64,000 bases of DNA from Candidatus Phyllobacterium onerii (GTDB taxonomy: Bacteria > Pseudomonadota > Alphaproteobacteria > Rhizobiales > Rhizobiaceae): assembly GCF_028331445.1 (NCBI RefSeq), contig NZ_JAQMHX010000009.1, positions 186,001-250,000 on the forward strand, read 5' to 3'. The notes under the pieces are model-generated. The model searched no databases and was not told where the DNA came from. It saw only the letters and a list, made by a program, of their open reading frames with translations. The position numbers were made by a program, and so were the translations under genes. Of this stretch, positions 1-8,046 are shown piece after piece. Each line of letters starts with the position of its first letter. Position 1 is the stretch's first letter.

Positions 1-533
1 GAATTGACATCGATTTTGCGGGAAAGCGTATGGAAGCTGTCGAGGATAAGACCGATGTTCGGGTGATCGGCCCGGCGCACGATTTCCCAGGCGTCACGGT
101 GATCGTTTATATGGCGACCCCAGGCAAGCGCTTCATAACCAACGCGCAGACCGCGTTTTGCTGCCCTCTCGCCCAACTCATGAAAATCGGCAGCAGCGCG
201 ATCCAGTCCGCCAATTGCAACCGATGAGACATTCGAACAAACAAGCACGAGATCGGTGCCCATTTCCTGCATGATATCGAATTTGCGCTCGGCTCGATCG
301 AATGTGCGCGAGCGAAGAGGTTCAGGCATGCCTTCGAAATCGCGAAATGGCTGAAAGAGAGTGATTTCCAACCCGTGTTCCCGGATCATCTGGCCAACCT
401 GGGCCGGACTTTCATCGAAGGCCAGGAAATCGTTTTCGAAGATTTCCACCCCGTCGAATCCGGCGGTCGCGATCGCCTCAAGCTTTTGTTTCAAATCTCC
501 GCTGAGTGACACTGTTGCAATGGATGTCTTCAT
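1..533 (-). CDS. quiC: QuiC-like 3-dehydroshikimate dehydratase, 3' part cut by window edge
   Basis: The first 177 residues read as the N-terminal TIM-barrel domain of the bifunctional 'sugar phosphate isomerase/epimerase / 4-hydroxyphenylpyruvate dioxygenase' family. Characterised members (Pseudomonas QuiC) dehydrate 3-dehydroshikimate to protocatechuate. Family stretches visible are ATVSLSGDL near the start, GFDGVEIFEND, LFQPFRDFEG, MQEMGTDLVLVCSNV, GYEALAWGRH and LILDSFHTL. The ATG at 533-531 begins MKTSIATVSL, and AGGAGGTTC lies just upstream. The gene is the last visible member of the minus-strand operon, only 11 bases after the flavoprotein stop codon. The usual C-terminal dioxygenase-like half would lie outside the window. 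Assignment to QuiC rests on remembered family sequence, not on a search. Confidence 0.82.
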   Translation of the reverse strand, partial: MKTSIATVSLSGDLKQKLEAIATAGFDGVEIFENDFLAFDESPAQVGQMIREHGLEITLFQPFRDFEGMPEPLRSRTFDRAERKFDIMQEMGTDLVLVCSNVSSVAIGGLDRAAADFHELGERAAKRGLRVGYEALAWGRHINDHRDAWEIVRRADHPNIGLILDSFHTLSRKIDVN

Positions 534-544
534 CACGAACCTCC

Positions 545-2314
545 TTATCTGTGTGCCCGGACCCCGATTGTGCGTTCGGGCGAAAAACCTTGGCGGGTGG
601 AACCTGATGCAACCTTGCGCCGAGCCGAATGACGCCCGCTCAACGCGCCGAACACGATGGCCGGGCCGATGGTGATTCCCGGCCCCGGATACGCGCCACC
701 CATGATCGACTGCAGGTCGTTGCCACAGGCATAGAGGCCCTCGATTACCGACCCGTCACGGCGCACAAGACGTCCATGCTCATCCCCCACCAGACCGGTT
801 GCCGAACCGATGTCACCCGGCCAAAGCCGGATGGCGTAAAAGGGAGGCGTGTCCAGCGCACCAAGGCTGGGATTGGGGCCATGCGCCGGATCGCCATTAG
901 CCCTTTCATAAACCGTCGTGCCGCGCGCGAAATCGGCATCGACACCCGTTTTCCCATAGGAACTCATACGCGCCAGGCTGTCCTTGAGACCTTCGGCATA
1001 GATGCCGAGCTTGGCGGCCAGCTCTTCCGGCGTTTTTCCTTCGCTAAGATAACCGTCCGCCAGGAAAGGCCGGATACCTGCACCGCCCGGCCGGATCATG
1101 CCCAATCCATATCTCTTCAGCGCACGCGCATCTGCAACCAGGTAGACCGGCATGTGGCTATCCCCGTTGTTGACAGCGTACATGGCCGAGACGAAACGGT
1201 GATAGCTCGTGCTTTCATTGACGAACCGGCGACCGTCACGTCCGACAGAAATGATACCGGGCTTTGCGCGATCGAAGACGAAATGCGGGAAGACTGCCAT
1301 GGATCCGTCCTTGCGGCGGCGGCGGGAAACCGGAGCCCAGAAGCACGGCTGCGATGCAGTCTCGCCATGGAAAGCTCCGACAGCGAAGGCCAGGTCATGC
1401 AAAGCGCCGGTGCTGCCTGGAGCGGACGGAGAGAATTCCGGTAATGGATGCGGCAGCTTTTCCGGCCGCAGACGCTTGTGCTGGGCAAAGCCGCCGGATG
1501 CCAGGATGACGCCGCCCGCAACATCAATCTGTCGCTCGATGCCCTTCTGCCGCAATCTCACTCCGGTCACACTCGTCCCATTCATGACAAGCGAGGTCGT
1601 TTCGGTCTCCGTCAGGATGGTCACGTCGAGTTTCAGGGCCGCCATCAGCATCCGTCCGATCAACGCATTGCCCATGACGAGCCTGGTGCCGCGACCATGG
1701 CGCATCTTTCCGAGGTAATAACGGGCGATCAGTTTCGCCGAATAGCTCGCCGAACTCAGGGATTTCCCGAGTTTCATCAGATGGGAGATGTCATCGCGAT
1801 CAACCATCATGCCGCCGAGCACAGTGAATTCCGGTATCGGCGGGCGGATCAGCTTCAGGTCATCGCCAAGCGACGCCGCCTCGAACGGCAATGGCTCCAG
1901 TGCCCGTCCGAAACTCGAAGCCCCCTCCAGTTCGTACATGTAATCCGGGTGAAAGGGGCGAGCACGAAACTTTACGTCCGTCTTGTCTTCAAGAGTATCG
2001 ATAACACCCGGCCCGGCAGCAAGAAATGTATCGCGAAGCGCGGCCGAACTTTGATTTCCGACGGCGTGGTCCAGAAACCGCGAGGCTTTTTCATAGCTGT
2101 CGTCTGCCCCCAGCGCGGTCGAATGGCGTGTCAGAGGAATCCATGTCGTTCCCGCGGAAAAGGCAGACGTGCCTCCAAGATGCGCGCATCTTTCGACCAA
2201 AAGCACTCGTGCCCCTTCAAGCGCCGCGAAAATCGCCGCCGACAGCCCTCCTGCGCCCGCCCCGAGGACAGCCACGTCATAGGTTTGACTGGATTCGCTC
2301 AATGTCCGGTGCAT
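545..2314 (-). CDS. FAD-dependent ketosteroid-dehydrogenase/fumarate-reductase-like flavoprotein
   Basis: Predicted 589-residue flavoprotein of the FAD_binding_2 family. The N-terminal dinucleotide motif GAGAGG is at residues 18-23, followed by the VLLVER strand and LGGTSAFSAG. Near the C-terminus is MGGAYPGPGITIGPA, typical of 3-ketosteroid delta-1-dehydrogenases and their non-steroid relatives. Such enzymes introduce a double bond next to a ring ketone using FAD. The ATG at 2314 has GGGAGG about 7 bases upstream; an extended reading to 2446 lacks support and overlaps the ABC gene. It lies between the importer ATPase gene and the quiC-like gene. A role in desaturating or aromatising a cyclic keto acid is inference; no steroid genes are nearby. 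Confidence 0.85.
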   Translation of the reverse strand: MHRTLSESSQTYDVAVLGAGAGGLSAAIFAALEGARVLLVERCAHLGGTSAFSAGTTWIPLTRHSTALGADDSYEKASRFLDHAVGNQSSAALRDTFLAAGPGVIDTLEDKTDVKFRARPFHPDYMYELEGASSFGRALEPLPFEAASLGDDLKLIRPPIPEFTVLGGMMVDRDDISHLMKLGKSLSSASYSAKLIARYYLGKMRHGRGTRLVMGNALIGRMLMAALKLDVTILTETETTSLVMNGTSVTGVRLRQKGIERQIDVAGGVILASGGFAQHKRLRPEKLPHPLPEFSPSAPGSTGALHDLAFAVGAFHGETASQPCFWAPVSRRRRKDGSMAVFPHFVFDRAKPGIISVGRDGRRFVNESTSYHRFVSAMYAVNNGDSHMPVYLVADARALKRYGLGMIRPGGAGIRPFLADGYLSEGKTPEELAAKLGIYAEGLKDSLARMSSYGKTGVDADFARGTTVYERANGDPAHGPNPSLGALDTPPFYAIRLWPGDIGSATGLVGDEHGRLVRRDGSVIEGLYACGNDLQSIMGGAYPGPGITIGPAIVFGALSGRHSARRKVASGSTRQGFSPERTIGVRAHR

Positions 2315-2348
2315 GCCATTGCCTCCCGCGTTTTCAGGCGGCGAATAC

Positions 2349-3134
2349 TCAGTGATGAGCCAGAATTTCACCCAAAAATGCCCGTGTGCGTTGATGCTTG
2401 GGGGCACGGAAGAAGTTTTCGGGATCGTTCTCTTCGACAATCTCACCGTCGGCCATGAAGATCACGCGATCGGCGACCTGTCGCGCAAAGCCCATTTCAT
2501 GGGTCACACAGATCATCGTCATTCCGTCGCGGGCGAGCGACACCATGGTGTCGAGAACTTCCTTGACCATTTCCGGATCAAGTGCCGAGGTCGGCTCATC
2601 GAAAAGCATGGCCTTTGGCTCCATGCAGAGCGCCCGGGCGATCGCCACACGCTGCTGCTGGCCGCCGGAAAGCTGCGCCGGGTATTTGGCGGCCTGATCG
2701 CCGATGCGAACCCGCTCAAGATATTTGCGGGCCGTGGCTTCAGCTTCGGCGCGCGACAGTTTGCGCACGCGCATCGGAGCGAGAATGCAGTTTTCCAGAA
2801 CCGTTTTGTGCGGGAACAGGTTGAATTGCTGAAACACCATGCCGACCACGCGGCGCACGGCATCAATGGCTTTTTGGTCGTTATGCAGGCTGTGTCCTGC
2901 CACGACGATCTCGCCGCCATGGCTGACTTCCAGCGCATTGATGCAGCGGATCAACGTTGACTTTCCTGACCCGGATGGCCCGCAAAGCACGATCTTCTCA
3001 CCTTTTGCAACCGTCAGATTGATGTTCTTGAGCGCGTGAAAAGTGCCGTAATATTTTTCCACGTCTCGCATCATTACCATGGGCTGAGCGTCGTTCTGTT
3101 GGCGGGACGTGATGGTCTCGTTCGGATGTGTCAC
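2349..3134 (-). CDS. ABC importer ATP-binding protein, polar amino acid (GlnQ/HisP) type
   Basis: A 261-residue ATPase of the polar-amino-acid uptake family. Walker A is GPSGSGKST, the Q-loop region is [10 protein letters not shown], the signature is [15 protein letters not shown] and Walker B is [14 protein letters not shown]. It would couple ATP hydrolysis to the two permeases encoded immediately upstream (3149-4466) and the binding protein at 7009-7839. The start is a GTG at 3134, preceded by AAAGGAACAG; the stop of the upstream permease is only 14 bases away. The catabolic neighbourhood suggests the importer carries the operon's substrate, although the family normally moves amino acids and related small anions. 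Confidence 0.93.
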   Translation of the reverse strand: MTHPNETITSRQQNDAQPMVMMRDVEKYYGTFHALKNINLTVAKGEKIVLCGPSGSGKSTLIRCINALEVSHGGEIVVAGHSLHNDQKAIDAVRRVVGMVFQQFNLFPHKTVLENCILAPMRVRKLSRAEAEATARKYLERVRIGDQAAKYPAQLSGGQQQRVAIARALCMEPKAMLFDEPTSALDPEMVKEVLDTMVSLARDGMTMICVTHEMGFARQVADRVIFMADGEIVEENDPENFFRAPKHQRTRAFLGEILAHH

Positions 3135-3148
3135 GGTTCTGTTCCTTT

Positions 3149-3793
3149 CTACCTGGAGGCGCCGGCTGACATGCGCCGCTCAATGTTTCGACCCCAGAGC
3201 GAGAGGGGCCAGCACATGGCGAAATACATCGCGCCCACAACTCCAAAGACGAGAAGCGGCCTGTAAATCTGATTGGAGACGATCGATCCCGCCCGGGTCA
3301 ATTCGATGAAGCCGACAATCGCCGCAAGCGAAGTCCCCTTCAGGAGTTGCACCAGGAAGCCAACCGTCGCTGGAAGAGAGAGCTTGAATGCCTGCGGCAT
3401 GATCACGTCGATCATGAGGCTGCGGGTATGAAGGCCAAGTGCCATGGCTGCCTCCGTCTGCCCCCTCGGAACTGCCTGTATTGCGCCGCGCCAGATATCA
3501 CCGAGGAAAGCCGAGGCGTGGGCGGTAAGCGCGATGCCGACGGCGGCCCAGGCCGGTAGGTTGAAGCCGAGCAACGGCAGGCCGAAATACGCGACGAACA
3601 GCTGCATCAGCAGCGGCGTGCCCTGGAAAAGTCCGATCCAGCCGATCGCGATCATGCGGATCCACGTCACCTGCGATACGCGCATAAGCGCCACGATGAT
3701 GCCGAAGGCGATTCCGCCAACAAATCCCATAGCTGTCAGAACAAGCGTCCAGGCGAGGCCTTGTAACAGGTAGGCAAACTCTTGCGGTCCCAT
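3149..3793 (-). CDS. ABC importer permease, HisM/GlnP family
   Basis: A 214-residue inner-membrane permease with several hydrophobic segments. It carries the EAA loop that docks on the ATPase, reading [15 protein letters not shown] around residues 110-125. The length is typical of the family. The gene is spaced 10 bases from the second permease gene and 14 bases from the ATPase gene, so the three are cotranscribed. It pairs with the other permease to form the transmembrane path. Confidence 0.92.
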   Translation of the reverse strand: MGPQEFAYLLQGLAWTLVLTAMGFVGGIAFGIIVALMRVSQVTWIRMIAIGWIGLFQGTPLLMQLFVAYFGLPLLGFNLPAWAAVGIALTAHASAFLGDIWRGAIQAVPRGQTEAAMALGLHTRSLMIDVIMPQAFKLSLPATVGFLVQLLKGTSLAAIVGFIELTRAGSIVSNQIYRPLLVFGVVGAMYFAMCWPLSLWGRNIERRMSAGASR

Positions 3794-3803
3794 TTCGTCC
3801 TCC

Positions 3804-4466
3804 TCAACGTTGCGGGTAATTGAAGGCGCGGCGGCCTATTTCAGCCAGGAGCCACATCGTGGCCAGCGAGATCACCAGATAGATTCCGGTCAGCGTGAAA
3901 TAGGTTTCAAAACTGCGGAAGGTCTCCGCCTCGATACGCTGTCCGACGGACGTAAGCTCATAGGCGGAGATCGAAGTGCAAATCGAGGTTGTCAACGTTA
4001 GAAGGATGAACTGGCTGGACAACGACGGATAGATCGCGCGAATTGCGGGCTTCAGAACGATGAAGCGGAAGACTTCATGTTTGTGCAGACCGAGTGCGAG
4101 TCCAGCTTCCGTTTGCCCCGTGGGAATGCTTTCGACGCCACCACGAATGATTTCTATGGCGTAGGCGCCGCCGTTCAAGCCGAGGGCGAGAATGGCGGTG
4201 ATGGTAGGGTTGAGCCTGACGCCAGCCAGAGGCAGGGCGAAGAAAATGAAGTAAATCTGGACCAGGAACGGGGTATTGCGGATAACCTCGACAAACGCCG
4301 TGACCAGAAAGGACGGCACGCGCATCTGGGCTCTGAGGATCGCAACGCCCAGCACACCGATGACTGTGGCGATGGACATGCCGGCGATGGCGAGGAACAG
4401 GGTTCCTAACGCCCCGAACGCCAAACTTTGCCACGCATCGGTGACCACGCTGAAATCAAGTGTCAT
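3804..4466 (-). CDS. ABC importer permease, HisQ/GlnP family
   Basis: A 220-residue permease homologous in plan to its neighbour. It has an N-terminal hydrophobic helix, the RNTPFLVQIYFIFF segment typical of the family, and an EAA loop reading GGVESIPTGQTEAGLALGL. It would form the heterodimeric membrane channel with the 3149-3793 product. It starts 23 bases after the aldo/keto reductase stop, inside the same operon. Confidence 0.92.
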   Translation of the reverse strand: MTLDFSVVTDAWQSLAFGALGTLFLAIAGMSIATVIGVLGVAILRAQMRVPSFLVTAFVEVIRNTPFLVQIYFIFFALPLAGVRLNPTITAILALGLNGGAYAIEIIRGGVESIPTGQTEAGLALGLHKHEVFRFIVLKPAIRAIYPSLSSQFILLTLTTSICTSISAYELTSVGQRIEAETFRSFETYFTLTGIYLVISLATMWLLAEIGRRAFNYPQR

Positions 4467-4489
4467 TCTCTACCTCCCTGCGTTGCGCC

Positions 4490-5317
4490 TCAGTCCCAAT
4501 CGGGTTCCCAATCGAAGCGGGTATAACGTTCGCCACGAGCAAGGCCGTGGATGGCGGCCATATCCTCGGGCGATAGTTCGAAATCGAAAAGGTCCCGATT
4601 GGCGATAATGTTCTCAAGCTTGGAAGAGCGCGGAATCGCCCCGACATTCTTCTGCTGGATATGCCATCGCAGTGTGATCTGGCTCGCCGACTTGCCGTAT
4701 CTGCGGCCAAGATCATTGAGGAGATCCGACGCAAAGACCTTGCCGCGCGCTATCGGCTGATAGGCATTCAGCAGCATGTCGGCCTGGCGCATCCGCGCGA
4801 GCAATTTCTCTTGCGACAGAAACGGATGATACTCGACCTGATTGCAGAACAGCTCTGCCTTGTGCACGTCGAGTGCTTCGTCCAAAAGAGCGACGGTAAA
4901 ATTGCTGACACCGATCAGCCGGGTTTTTCCTTGCGCCTTCGCGTCGGCGAATGCGGCAAGTGTCTCGCCGAGTGGAATGTCCTTGGCGGGCCAGTGAACC
5001 AGAAGCAGCTCGACCTGATCGAAGCCGAGCCTGTCGAGGCTTTCATCGACACGGCGTGCGACGGTTTCCGGCGCCAGGTCGTCGAACCAGATCTTGGTCG
5101 TGACAAAGAGTTCATTTCTTGGCACGCCGCTGGTCCGGACGGCGCGGCCGACGTCTACCTCGTTGCCGTAGCGGATCGCCGTATCGATCTGGCGATAGCC
5201 GAGTTCGATCGCTGTGCGGATCGCCGCCTCGCCTTCTGGGCCCTTCAGCTCGAATGTGCCGAAGCCGAGCACCGGTACCGTTTCGCCTTGAATTGTCTTG
5301 GTCATCAGATCGCTCAT
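4490..5317 (-). CDS. aldo/keto reductase
   Basis: A 275-residue NADPH-dependent aldo/keto reductase resembling the 2,5-diketo-D-gluconate reductase branch. The catalytic tetrad can be followed: Asp and Tyr in QIDTAIRYGNE, Lys in VTTKIWF and His in LLLVHWPAKD. The C-terminal cofactor-binding segment AIPRSSKLENI is present. The ATG at 5317 is chosen because it shares a base with the stop of a short upstream gene (TGATG), implying translational coupling; an inner ATG at 5305 is the alternative. In this operon it could oxidise or reduce a ring hydroxyl or keto group of the imported compound. Confidence 0.88.
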   Translation of the reverse strand: MSDLMTKTIQGETVPVLGFGTFELKGPEGEAAIRTAIELGYRQIDTAIRYGNEVDVGRAVRTSGVPRNELFVTTKIWFDDLAPETVARRVDESLDRLGFDQVELLLVHWPAKDIPLGETLAAFADAKAQGKTRLIGVSNFTVALLDEALDVHKAELFCNQVEYHPFLSQEKLLARMRQADMLLNAYQPIARGKVFASDLLNDLGRRYGKSASQITLRWHIQQKNVGAIPRSSKLENIIANRDLFDFELSPEDMAAIHGLARGERYTRFDWEPDWD

Positions 5318-5427
5318 CAGGCGCGCTCGGCAAATACGGGTTTCAAGACATTCAACGAGGCCTGCTTCGCCCGTTCCGCCCAAACGCCGGCGACAATCCG
5401 GCCGGCTGGTGACAGCTTCCTCGTCAT
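5317..5427 (-). CDS. unrecognised 36-residue protein, translationally coupled on both sides
   Basis: This 36-residue reading frame begins MTRKLSPAGR and ends PVFAERA. Its ATG overlaps the stop of the oxidoreductase gene upstream as ATGA, and its TGA overlaps the start of the aldo/keto reductase gene as TGATG. It therefore fills the whole gap between the two genes. It is basic and probably helical, with no signal peptide or membrane segment. I do not recognise it. Chance overlaps at both ends are unlikely, but it could also be a remnant of a longer gene or a translation-coupling leader. Confidence 0.55.
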   Translation of the reverse strand: MTRKLSPAGRIVAGVWAERAKQASLNVLKPVFAERA

Positions 5428-6485
5428 GCCGCGGCCCTGCCCTCAGCCAGCATTTCTGACAGCGTCACCGTTCGGTCCTCGCGAGCTGCAACATCGACCG
5501 CAAGGGTCGCGGCAAGCGTCGACATGCCATCGCGGGCGGTGATGAGCGGTTTCGCCTCACCGCGAATGACAGCGACGAAATGGTCGAGCTGATTCACATA
5601 GGTCAGAGATCCATCGCCCGGGCGGTGTTCGCGAACCAGTGGATGCTGCCAGTGATCGTTCTCGTTGGCATGACGCCAGAGATACATGTCGGAGACCGAA
5701 AGAGCCGCCTTGCGTCCTGCCAGGAACAGGCACGGTCCGGGCTGCGTCGGATGATAGAGCGCTTGGCCGGATGTATATTCCCAGGCCCAGGGGCTGACCG
5801 CTCCGTCCGAAATCAGGAATGTGCCAAGGACGCCGTTGACGAAGCGGATCGAGATACTGGCCGTATCCTCGACCTCGAATCCGCGCCGCGCGGACGAGGT
5901 GAAAGCGCGGATGCTTTCGATCTCGCCAACCAGATACCGAAGGACGTCGATGTCGTGAATCAGGTTGATGAGAAGCACTCCGCCGCCGATCTTCTTTCGC
6001 CATTCCGTATTGAAATAATCGTCTGGCTTGTCGAACAGCGTCATGCCGTTGACGGCAACGAGCGGTCCCAGTTCACCCGCGTCGATCGCGCGTTTCGCCG
6101 CGCGGATATCTGGACTATGGCGACGCTGATGGCCAACCAGAACCGGGACGCCTGACCGTTCGGAAGCCTCGACGATGCGGGCAGCAGCCGAAAGGCTTTC
6201 CGCAATCGGCTTCTCGATCAAGCTGGGCACGCCACGCTCGATGCAGGCCAGTGCCGCCGGCGCATGGAGGCGGTTCGGCAGCGCTATGATCGCGCCGTCA
6301 GGTTTGGCTTCGTCCAGCATCGTGTTGTAGTCGACCCAATGGGGAACGGACAGGCGAGCAGCCAGCTGCGCCGCTTCCGGCGACGGATCACAGATCGCTG
6401 CAATCTGCGCGGTCGAATTCGATACCAGCAGTTCGGCATGCTCGCGGCCGATGAGGCCGGCACCCATCAGGGCAATGCGTGTCAT
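5424..6485 (-). CDS. Gfo/Idh/MocA family NAD(P)-dependent oxidoreductase
   Basis: A 353-residue oxidoreductase. Its N-terminal Rossmann motif reads ALMGAGLIGREHAEL, and the family EKP motif appears as SLIEKPIAESL near residue 90. Members oxidise or reduce hydroxyls on sugars, inositols and related rings. The start ATG overlaps the stop of the AroQ-like gene (ATGA), and its own stop overlaps the short gene at 5317-5427. In this operon it is the best candidate for a ring-alcohol dehydrogenase acting on a quinate/shikimate-like or cyclitol-like substrate; specificity cannot be read from sequence. Confidence 0.9.
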   Translation of the reverse strand: MTRIALMGAGLIGREHAELLVSNSTAQIAAICDPSPEAAQLAARLSVPHWVDYNTMLDEAKPDGAIIALPNRLHAPAALACIERGVPSLIEKPIAESLSAAARIVEASERSGVPVLVGHQRRHSPDIRAAKRAIDAGELGPLVAVNGMTLFDKPDDYFNTEWRKKIGGGVLLINLIHDIDVLRYLVGEIESIRAFTSSARRGFEVEDTASISIRFVNGVLGTFLISDGAVSPWAWEYTSGQALYHPTQPGPCLFLAGRKAALSVSDMYLWRHANENDHWQHPLVREHRPGDGSLTYVNQLDHFVAVIRGEAKPLITARDGMSTLAATLAVDVAAREDRTVTLSEMLAEGRAAA

Positions 6486-6916
6486 GTTGTCATCTCCGCT
6501 ATGGCGCGCAAAGCGAGCCGGTAACCGTAGGCACCGAAGCCGGCCATCACAGCCGTCGCAGTCGTCGATACGAGCGACTTGTGATAGATCGCTTCGCGCT
6601 GATGTATGTTGGAAATATGCAGCTCGATCTTTGGACCGGTGAAGGTCTTCAATGCATCGAGGATGGCAATCGACGAAAAGCTAAAACCGGCCGGATTGAT
6701 GATGATCCCGGCCGCCTCATGACGGGCCGAATGGATCGACTCGATGATTTCGCCTTCAAAGTTCGACTGCCGAAAGTCGATGGTCAGTCCGAGCTCGGCC
6801 GCATCCGCCATGCACCAGCTGCGGATATCGTCCAGTGTGGTATGGCCATATATATCGGGCTCGCGCTCACCGAGAAGGTTGAGATTCGGCCCATTCAGAA
6901 TGAAAATATTACGCAT
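6482..6916 (-). CDS. type II 3-dehydroquinate dehydratase-like protein with altered substrate-contact residues
   Basis: A 144-residue AroQ-family protein, the usual length. It begins MRNIFILNGPNLNLLG. Using the M. tuberculosis enzyme as reference (offset one), the catalytic pair is kept: Arg18 and Tyr23 in the lid loop, and His100 in ELHISNIH. Asn74 and Asp87 are also kept. Two positions that contact substrate hydroxyls differ: the reference His81 is Phe80 here, and Arg112 is Tyr111. The ATG at 6916 is preferred to an upstream extension because it begins at the conserved MRNIFILN. The gene follows the binding-protein gene after a hairpin and is coupled by ATGA to the oxidoreductase. It may be a catabolic dehydroquinase or act on a related compound. 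Confidence 0.87.
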   Translation of the reverse strand: MRNIFILNGPNLNLLGEREPDIYGHTTLDDIRSWCMADAAELGLTIDFRQSNFEGEIIESIHSARHEAAGIIINPAGFSFSSIAILDALKTFTGPKIELHISNIHQREAIYHKSLVSTTATAVMAGFGAYGYRLALRAIAEMTT

Positions 6917-6942
6917 ATCAAAGTTCCCTGCGGCTGATCGGA

Positions 6943-6969
6943 AGCGCGGCTGCGTAGAACGGCCGCGCT
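6943..6969 (-). other. intercistronic stem-loop after the binding-protein gene
   Basis: AGCGCGGC at 6943-6950 pairs perfectly with GCCGCGCT at 6962-6969 across an 11-base loop. No T-run follows on the minus strand. Its place between the periplasmic binding protein gene and the next operon gene fits a 3' stabiliser or partial terminator that keeps binding-protein mRNA in excess. Confidence 0.55.
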
Positions 6970-7008
6970 CCCATTGCGTCATCACGTCAATGAAGATCGT
7001 TGCAGCCG

Positions 7009-7839
7009 TTATTGTACGGTGAACGGAACACCCTCGAGCTTTTCAGGGAAGTTCGGCAAGTCCTCACCGAGCCACTTTTTATTGATGGCCGCCAGGCGGC
7101 CGTCAGCGCGGATCTTGTCGATGAACTGGTTGAGCCAGTCATTGATTTCCTTGTCGCCGAGCTTGGTCGTGACGCCCATCCATTGCTCGTTGAAAACGAC
7201 CTTCTGCTCGAAATCGTTTCCGGGAGCAGCTTTGTCCAGGTTGATCTTGTAGGTGGTGTTGCCGCCGATTGCATCGACCTGGCCGGATACAAGCGCCTGC
7301 ATATTGGAGCTGTCATCGTCGAAGCGGCGGATGTTCGGAACGTCACCGAGCGCTGCCGTAATCGCCTTGTCCTGCGCCGCCCCACGTGGCACGCCGATAC
7401 GAAGGTCCTTGGCGTCCTGAATGGTCGTGATCTTGTTCTTTGCGCTGGACAGAAGAATGATCTTCAAGCCGGCATAGGGCTTTGTGAATTGTACTGCCTT
7501 GGCGCGATCGGGATACATGCCCATGACGGCCATCTGCAGGTCGACCTTGCCGGTCAAAAGGTTTGGAATACGGGCAGCAACGGCGTTCGGTACGAATTCG
7601 ACCTTCACGCCCATTTCTTCCCCGATGAGCTTCGCCACGTCTACATCGTAGCCGATGTTTTGGCCGCCGGCATCGATGGAGCCCCAGGGCGCCTGTTCAC
7701 CCATGACGCCGACGCGGATGACGCCGGCTTCCTTGATCTTTTCCAGCGCCTGCGCATGGGCGTTGGACGCAGCGAGCGCCATGGTGACACCCGCCACCAT
7801 CGCAAGTGCAGTGGTCCGAAATGAAAAATTACCCAACAT
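7009..7839 (-). CDS. periplasmic substrate-binding protein of the ABC importer
   Basis: A 276-residue family-3 (polar amino acid type) solute-binding protein. It has an N-terminal signal peptide with likely cleavage after SNAHAQA near residue 30. Typical features follow: IRVGVMGEQAPWGSID, GYDVDVAKLIGEEMG and DLQMAVMGMYPDRA. AGGAGGA precedes the ATG at 7839. It would deliver substrate to the permeases at 3149-4466; three enzyme genes and the 36-codon gene lie between them. The ligand is unknown, and the surrounding enzymes suggest a small organic acid. Confidence 0.92.
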   Translation of the reverse strand: MLGNFSFRTTALAMVAGVTMALAASNAHAQALEKIKEAGVIRVGVMGEQAPWGSIDAGGQNIGYDVDVAKLIGEEMGVKVEFVPNAVAARIPNLLTGKVDLQMAVMGMYPDRAKAVQFTKPYAGLKIILLSSAKNKITTIQDAKDLRIGVPRGAAQDKAITAALGDVPNIRRFDDDSSNMQALVSGQVDAIGGNTTYKINLDKAAPGNDFEQKVVFNEQWMGVTTKLGDKEINDWLNQFIDKIRADGRLAAINKKWLGEDLPNFPEKLEGVPFTVQ

Positions 7840-8046
7840 GAAAAGTCCTCCTCTTGTTGCCGTTGGTCAAATTTTTTGGAGTGGCAAAACTCCTCTTTAG
7901 CCATTTGGCGTCGCCAAAGGCGTTTTCCGGAGCGTCGACCCGCTCGATCTTGATATTTCTGTTTCGGCCCTCGGGTTCACCTACGTGCCCCACCGCCTCA
8001 AGACGACGACCGGGATCATACTGCGATATCTTGCTCCGCATGGACA

